NCBI GenBank assembly: GCA_024500155.1
Contig: CM044865.1
Span: 37,348,482 to 37,412,481 of the forward strand
Source: Chenopodium formosanum
Taxonomy: Eukaryota > Streptophyta > Magnoliopsida > Caryophyllales > Amaranthaceae
DNA length: 64,000 nt
Reading direction: 5' to 3'
Shown: positions 57,165-64,000 of the stretch, one piece after another
Layout of the letters: each line of letters opens with the position of its first letter
Position numbering within the stretch: position 1 is the first letter of the stretch
Notes under the pieces: generated by a model
Seen by the model: the letters and a program-made list of their open reading frames with translations, nothing else
Databases searched by the model: none
What the model was told of the DNA's origin: nothing
Translations under genes and position numbers: made by a program

Positions 57165-57612
57165 ATTTTTTAAAAAACATAAGCAACTTCCGCCGCACCG
57201 GGACACCCGAGGGAGCCGCCCCCGCTGCCGGAACAGCAAAGGCAGCCCCAACGAGGCCACAGCAGCCCCGACAGGTGGCTGCCAAGGCTGTAGCAGCCAC
57301 GGCAGGTGGCTGCCAGACTGCTGCAGCCTCTGCAGCAGCCTGCCTGGGCTGCTGCAGCCTCGACAGGCGGCTGCCATGGCTGCTGCAGCCTCGGCAGGTG
57401 CTGCTACAGCCATGGCAGCCGCCTGTCGAGGCAGCAGCAGCCCAGGCAGGCTGCAGCAGACTGGCAGCCACCTGCCGTGGCTGCTACAACCTTGGCAGCC
57501 ACCTGTCAGGGCTGTTGTGGCCTCGGCACGGGCTGCCTTCGCTGTTCCGGCAGCGGGGGCGCCTCCCTCGGGTGTCTCGGTGCGGCTTCCGTTGCATTTT
57601 TAAAAAAAAAAA
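57165..57612. repeat. GC-rich palindrome of about 450 bp (foldback element) inside the array
   Basis: The two halves are reverse complements over almost the whole length, centred near 57,395. The centre has a perfect 22-bp match: CGACAGGCGGCTGCCATGGC (57361 onward) against 57407-57428, around a 24-base loop. The outer arms match too: CACCGGGACACCCGAGGGAG (57196 onward) pairs with CTCCCTCGGGTGTCTCGGTG (57563 onward), and CCGCTGCCGGAACAGC pairs with GCTGTTCCGGCAGCGG. One arm has a 12-base extra piece (near 57,329). GC content is far above the AT-rich surroundings, and A/T runs flank both ends. It interrupts the first array unit. Confidence 0.93.
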
Positions 57613-60600
57613 AAAAAAATTTAAGCAATTTTCATCATTTCATCAAAAAGTAGCCATTTTGAGCCGAAATGGCTACTTACTTGCCTTTTTTCTTCATTTC
57701 TCAACTTATAAACTCCTTGTATCTCAAAACAACTCATAATCACAAATTTATAAGTGTTTGTCTTTGAAATTAAATAAAAATCGCCAAGTTCTAAGTTTTT
57801 GGGTCAAATTCATCAAAAAAAAGCTTTTTTGACCCGAAATGGCTACTCACTTGCCTATTTTCTTCATTTCTCAACTAATAAACTCCTTGCATCTCAAAAC
57901 ACCTCATAATCACATTTGTATAAGTGTTTGTCATTTGAAATTACATAAAAATCGCCAAGTGCTAAGTTTTTGGGTCAAATTCATCAAAAAAAGCTTTTTT
58001 GACCCGAAATGGCTACTCACTTGCCTATTTTCTTCATTTCTCAACTTATAAACTCCTTGCATCTCAAAACAACTCATAATCACATATTTATAAGTGTTTT
58101 TTATTTGAAATTACATAAAAATCGCCAAGTTCTAAGTTTTTGGGTCAAATTCGTCAAAAAAAGCCATTTTGAGCCGAAATGGCTACTCACTTGCCTATTT
58201 TCTTCATTTCTCAACTTATAAAATCCTTGCATTTCAAAACAACTCATAATAACATATTTATAAGTGTTTGTCATTTGAAATTACATAAAAATTACCAAGT
58301 TCTAAGTTTTTGGGTCAAATTCATAAAAAAAAAGCCATTTTGACCCGAAATGGCTACTCACTTGCCTATTTTCTTCATTTCTCAACTTATAAACTCCTTG
58401 CATCTCAAAACACCTCATAATCACATATTAATAAGTGTTTGTCATTTGAAATTACATAAAAATCGCCAAGTTCTAAGTTTTTAGGTTAAATTCATCGAAA
58501 AAAAGCTTTTTTGACCCGAAATGGCTACTCACTTGCCTATTTTCTTCATTTCTCAACTTATAAACTCCTTGCATCTCAAAACAACTCATAATCACATATT
58601 TATAAGTTTTTGTCATTTGAAATTACATAAAAATTGCCTAGTTCTAAGTTTTTGGGTCAAATTCATAAAAAAAAAGCCATTTTGACCCGAAATGGCTACT
58701 CACTTGACTATTTTCTTCATTTCCCAACTTATAAACTCCTTGCATCTCAAAACGACTAATAATTACATATTTATAAGTGTTTGTCGTTTGAAATTACATT
58801 AAAATCGCCAAGTTCTAAGTTTTTGGGTCAAATTCGTCAAAAAAAGCCATTTTGAGCCGAAATGGCTACTCACTTGGCTATTTTCTTCATTTCTCAACTT
58901 ATAAACTCCTTGCATCTCAAAAAACCTCATAATCACATATTTATAAGTGTTTGTAATTTGAAATTACATAAAAATCGCCAAGTTCTAAGTTTTTGGGTCA
59001 AATTCGTCAAAAAAGCCATTTTGAGCCGAAATGGCTACTCACTTGCCTATTTTCTTCATTTCTCAACTTTTAAACTCCTTGCATCTCAAAAAAACTCATA
59101 ATCACATATTTATAAGTGTTTTTCATTTGAAATTACATAAAAATTGCCAAGTTCTATGTTTTTGGGTCAAATTCATAAAAAAAAAGCCATTTTGACCCGA
59201 AATGGCTACTCGCTTGCCTATTTTCTTCATTTCTCAACTTATAAACTCCTTGCATCTCAAAAAACCTCATAATAACATATTTATAAGTGTGTGTCATTTG
59301 AAATTACATTAAAATCGCCAAGTTCTAAGTTTTTGGGTCAAATTCATCAAAAAAAAGCTTTTTTTACCCGAAATGGCTACTCACTTGCCTATTTTCTTCA
59401 TTTCTCAACTTATAAACTCCTTGCATCTCAAAACAACTCATAATCACATATTTATAAGTTTTTTTCATTTGAAATTACATATAAATCGCCAAGTTCTAAG
59501 TTTTTGGGTCAAATTCGTCAAACAAAGCCATTTTGAGCCGAAATGGCTACTCACTTGCCTATTTTCTTCATTTCTCAATTTATAAAATCCTTGCATCTCA
59601 AAACAACTCATAATAACATATTTATAAGTGTTTGTCATTTGAAATTACATAAAAATTGCCAAGTTCTAAGTTTTTGGGTCAAATTCATAAAAAAAAAAAA
59701 GCCATTTTGACCCGAAATGGCTAATCACTTGCCTATTTTCTTCATTTCTCAACTTATAAACTCCTTGCATCTCAAAACACCTCATAATCACATATTAATA
59801 AGTGTTTGTCATTTGAAATTACATAAAAATCGCCAAGTTCTAAGTTTTTGGGTCAAATTCATCGAAAAAAGCTTTTTTGACCCGAAATGGCTACTCACTT
59901 GCCTATTTTCTTCATTTCTCAACTTATAAACTCCTTGCATCTCAAAACAACTCATAATCACATATTTATAAGTTTTTGTCATTTGTAATTACATAAAAAT
60001 TGCCTAGTTCTAAGTTTTTGGGTCAAATTCATAAAAAAAAGCCATTTTGACCCGAAATGGCTACTCACTTGACTATTTTCTTCATTTCCCAACTTATAAA
60101 CTCCTTGCATCATAAAACGACTAATAATTACATATTTATAAGTGTTTGTCATTTGAAATTACATAAAAATTGCCAAGTTCTAAGTTTTTGGGTCAAATTC
60201 ATCAAAAAAAGCAATTTTGACCCGTAATGCCGACTCACTTGCCTATTTTCTTCATTTCTCAACTTATAAACTCCTTGCATCTCAAAACAACTCATAATCA
60301 CATATTTATAAGTGTTTGTCATTTGAAATTACATAAAAATCGCCAAGTTCTAAGTTTTTGGGTCAAATTCGTCAAAAAAAGCCATTTTGAGCCGAAATGG
60401 CTACTGACTTGGTTATTTTCTTCATTTCTCAACTTATAAACTCCTTGCTTCTCAAAAAAACTCATAATCACATATTTATAAGTGTTTTTCATTAGAAATT
60501 ACATAAAAATCGCCAAGTTCTAAGTTTTTGGGTCCAATTCGTCAAAAATAGCAATTTTGACCCGAAATGGCTACTCACTTGGCTATTTTCTTCATTTCTC

Positions 60601-63600
60601 AACTTATAAACTCCTTGCATCTCAAAAAACCTCATAATCACATATTTATAAGTGTTTGTAATTTGAAATTACGTAAAAATCGCCAAGTTCTAAGTTTTTT
60701 GGGTCAAATTCGTCAAAAAAAGCCATTTTGAGCCGAAATGGCTACTCACTTGCCTATTTTCTTCATTTCTCAACTTATAAACTCCTTGCATCTCAAAAAA
60801 ACTCATAATCACATATTTATAAGTGTTTTTCATTTGAAATTACATAAAAAATTACCAAGTTCTATGTTTTTGGGTCAAATTCATTAAAAAAAAAGCCATT
60901 TTGACCCGAAATGGCTACTCACTTGCCTATTTTCTTCATTTCTCAACTTATAAACTCCTTGCATCTCAAAAAACCTCATAATAACATATTTATAAGTGTG
61001 TTTCATTTGAAATTACATTAAAATCGCCAAGTTCTAAGTTTTTGGGTCAAATTAATCAAAAAAAGCTTTTTTGACCCGAAATGGCTACTCACTTGCCTAT
61101 TTTCTTCATTTCTCAACTTATAAACTCCTTGCATCTCAACACAACTCATAATCACATATTTATAAGTTTTTTTCATTTGAAATTACATAAAAATCGCCAA
61201 GTTCTAAGTTTTTGGGTCAAATTCGTCAAAAAAGCCATTTTGAGCCGAAATGGCTACTCACTTGCCTATTTTCTTCATTTCTCAATTTATAAAATCCTTG
61301 CATCTCAAAACAACTCATAATAACATATTTATAAGTGTTTGTCATTTAAAATTACATAAAAATTGCCAAGTTCTAAGTTTTTGGGTCAAATTCATAAAAA
61401 AAAAGCCATTTTGACCCGAAATAGCTACTCACTTTCCTATTTTCTTCATTTCTCAACTTATAAACTCCTTGCATCTCTAAACACCTCATAATCACATATT
61501 TATAAGTGTTTGTAATTTGAAATTACATAAAAATCGCCAAGTTCTAAGTTTTTGGGTCAAATTCATCGAAAAAAGCTTTTTTGACCCAAAATGGCTACTC
61601 ACTTGCATATTTTCTTCATTTCTCAACTTATAAACTCCTTACATCTAAAAACAACTCATAATCACATATTTTTAAGTGTTTGTCATTTTAAATTACATAA
61701 AAATTTCCTAGTTCTAAGTTTTTGGGTCAAATTCATAAAAAAAAGCCATTTTGACTCGAAATGGCTACTCACTTGACTATTTTCTTCATTTCCCAACTTA
61801 TAAACTCCTTGCATCTCAAAACAACTAATAATTACATATTTATAAGTGTTTGTCATTTGAAATTACATAAAAATTGCCAAGTTCTAAGTTTTTGGGTAAA
61901 ATTCATCAAAAAAAGTCATTTTGACCCGAAATGGCTACTCACTTGCCTATTTTCTTCATTTCTCAACTTATAAACTCCTTTCATCTCAAAACAACCATAA
62001 TCACATATTTATAAGTGGTTGTCATTTGAAATTACATAAAAATCGCCAAGTTCTAAGTTTTTGGGTCAAATTCGTCAAAAAAAGCCATTTTGAGCTGAAA
62101 TGGCTACTGACTTGGCTATTTTCTTCATTTCTCAACTTATAAACTCCTTGCTTCTCAAAAAAACCTCATAATCACATATTTATAAGTGTTTTTCATTAGA
62201 AATTACATAAAAATCGCCAAGTTCTATGTTTTTGGGTCCAATTCGTCAAAAATAGCAATTTTGACCCGAAATGGCTACTCACTTGGCTATTTTCTTCATT
62301 TCTCAACTTATAAACTCCTTGCATCTCAAAAAAACCTCATAATCACATATTTATAAGTCTTTGTAATTTGAAAATACATAAAAATCGCCAAGTTCTAAGT
62401 TTTTGGGTACAATTCCTCAAAAAAAATCATTTTGAGCCGAAATGGCTACTCACTTGCCTATTTTCTTCATTTCTCAACTTATAAACTCCTTGCATCTCAA
62501 AAAAACTCATAATCACATATTTATAAGTGTTTTTCATTTAAAATTACATAAAAATTTCCAAGTTCTATGTTTTTGTGTCAAATTCATAAAAAAAAGCCAT
62601 TTTGACCCGAAATGGCTACTCACTTGCCTATTTTCTTCATTTCTCAACTTATAAACTCCTTGAATCTCAAAAAACCTCATAATAACATATTTATAAGTGT
62701 GTGTCATTTGAAATTATATAAAAATTGCCAAGTTCTAAGTTTTTGGGTCAAATTCATCAAAAAAAATCATTTTGAGCCGAAATGGCTACTCAATTGCCTA
62801 TTTTCTTCATTTCTCAACTTATAAAATCCTTGCATCTCAAAACAACTCATAATAACATATTTATAAGTGTTTGTCATTGAAATTACATAAAAATTGCCAA
62901 ATTCTAAGTTTTTGGGTCAAATTCATAAAAAAAAAAGCCATTTTGACCCGAAATGGCTACTCACTTTCCTATTTTCTTCATTTCTCAACTTATAAACTCC
63001 TTGCTTCTCAAAAAAACTCATAATCACATATTTATAAGTGTTTTTCATTAGAAATTACATAAAAATCGCCAAGTTCTAAGTTTTTGGGTCCAATTCGTCA
63101 AAAATAGCAATTTTGACCCGAAATGGCTACTCACTTGCCTATTTTCTTCATTTCTCAACTTATAAACTCCTTGAATCTCAAAACAACTCAAAATCACATA
63201 TTTAAAAGTTTTTTTCATTTGAAATTACATAAAAATCGCCAAGTTCTAACTTTTTGGGACAAAATTCGTCAAAAAAAGCCATTTTGAGCCGAAATGGCTA
63301 CTCAATTGCCTATTTTCTTCATTTCTCAACTTATAAAATCCTTGCATATCAAAACAACTCATAATAACATATTTATAAGTGTTTGTCATTTGAAATTACA
63401 TAAAAATTGCTAAATTCTAAGTTTTTAGGTCAAATTCATAAAAAAAAAGCCATTTTGCCCGAAATGGCTACTCACTTTCCTATTTTCTTCATTTCTCAAC
63501 TTATAAACTCCTTGCATCTCAAAACACCTCATAATCACATATTTATAAGTGTTTGTCATTTGAAATTACATAAAAATCGCCAAGTTCTAAGTTTTTGGGT

Positions 63601-64000
63601 CAAATTCATCGAAAAAAGCTTTTTTGACCCGAAATGGCTACTCACTTGCCTATTTTCTTCATTTCTCAACTTATAAACTCCTTGCATCTCAAAACAACTC
63701 ATAATCACATATTTATAAGTGTTTGTCATTTGAAATTACATAAAAATTGCCTAGTTCTATGTTTTTGGGTCAAATTCATAAAAAAAAAGCCATTTTGACC
63801 CGAAATGGCTACTCACTTGACTATTTTCTTCATTTCCCAACTTATAAACTCCTTGCATCTCAAAACAACTAATAATTACATATTTATAAGTGTTTGTCAT
63901 TTGAAATTACATAAAAATTGCCAAGTTCTAAGTTTTTGGGTCAAATTCATCAAAAAAAAGCCATTTTGACCCGAAATGGCTACTCACTTGCCTATTTTCT
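57613..64000 (+). repeat. Tandem array of about 170-bp units with higher-order structure
   Basis: About 37 head-to-tail units fill the rest of the window. Each contains GGCTACTCACTTGCCTATTT, then CTTCATTTCTCAACTTATAA, CATATTTATAAGTGTTTGTC and AAGTTCTAAGTTTTTGGGTC, and ends at a short inverted repeat AGCCATTT-TGACCCG-AAATGGCT. Units differ at the A-run and this stem: some have GCTTTTTTGACCCG, others GCCATTTTGAGCCG or GCAATTTTGACCCG. The order of types repeats in blocks. Repeated 70-residue frames starting MATHLPIFFISQ are by-products of the repeat. Neither the end of the array nor the end of the intron is reached. Confidence 0.95.

Larger units (their letters stand above)
49057..64000 (+). mobile_element. 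CACTA (En/Spm) DNA transposon, extends past the window
   Basis: It starts with CACTAGTAGAAAAAAAGC, the family terminus, followed by subterminal inverted repeats. It carries the two usual genes, a TNP2-type transposase and an ORF1/TNPA-like gene, both on the plus strand. The second gene runs into a large intronic tandem array that reaches the window end, so the 3' terminus is not seen. The visible length is almost 15 kb, of which nearly half is the array and palindrome. Confidence 0.88.

Noticed and set aside
57150..57739. Alanine-rich frames on both strands of the palindrome
   Set aside because: Both strands read alike because the sequence is a palindrome of GCAGCC-type words. No start context or family match supports coding.
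57839..63676. Repeated frames of about 70 residues (MATHLPIFFISQ...) as a family of small proteins
   Set aside because: They arise because the 170-bp unit happens to be open in one frame across a unit joint. They lie in an intron-type array, and unit length is not a multiple of three.
57613..64000. CRISPR-like regular repeats
   Set aside because: The units are contiguous with no unique spacers, in a plant setting.

Overview
The window looks like plant nuclear DNA, most likely from a eudicot, and it holds a large insert of mitochondrial origin. The evidence is two plant mitochondrial genes (rps7 and atp6) with unedited codons, Tat-lineage Ty3/gypsy retroelements with two RNase H domains and an antisense intron-bearing ORF, a plant CACTA (En/Spm) transposon, and plant B3-like and RPA-like exons. 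I cannot name the species. A chimeric assembly joining a mitochondrial contig to nuclear DNA cannot be excluded.

Layout. Positions 1 to about 18,250 are mitochondrial-type sequence: rps7 on the minus strand (5627-6073), a frameshifted piece of a mitochondrial-plasmid RNA polymerase (about 6978-7534), a small gypsy-like remnant (9536-9919), atp6 with a shifted C-terminus (11736-12470), and dispersed TTACTT/AAGTAAGCAA hairpin repeats. The rest of this part is non-coding as far as I can see. At about 18.25-18.3 kb it meets Tat element 1, which runs on the minus strand to about 28.7 kb: 5' LTR, gag, protease, RT with two RNase H domains, integrase, a hairpin-rich spacer, then an antisense five-exon ORF. 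The element has frameshifts and stops, and its 3' LTR is missing at the mitochondrial junction. From 28.7 to 32.5 kb there is a further LTR piece and a minus-strand gag remnant. From 32.5 to 36.9 kb there is a 5'-truncated Tat element 2 on the plus strand, with its own antisense ORF and 3' LTR. From 37.2 to 39 kb there is an AT-rich degenerate minisatellite ending in a (TA)n run.

From about 39.5 to 48.7 kb lie gene fragments: an acidic coiled-coil ORF, two related B3-like two-exon modules, and a minus-strand RPA1-like gene with a zinc ribbon and OB fold. A solo LTR of the same Tat family, flanked by a near-perfect 5-bp duplication, sits between the B3 modules. A Helitron-like 5' terminus occurs at 40,566.

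From 49,057 to beyond the window end is a CACTA transposon. It starts with a CACTA terminus and subterminal GGCACCGG inverted repeats. It carries an intact 1128-residue TNP2-type transposase (50,987-54,373) and a six-exon ORF1/TNPA-like gene with four in-frame stops (54,800-57,027). The intron after that gene's last visible exon opens directly into a tandem array of about 170-bp units, which fills the rest of the window (about 37 units) and shows a higher-order pattern of 8, 10 and 12 units. The first unit is split by a GC-rich palindrome of about 450 bp that would fold into one long hairpin if transcribed. The hairpin and the higher-order array inside one CACTA element are the most unusual parts of the window.
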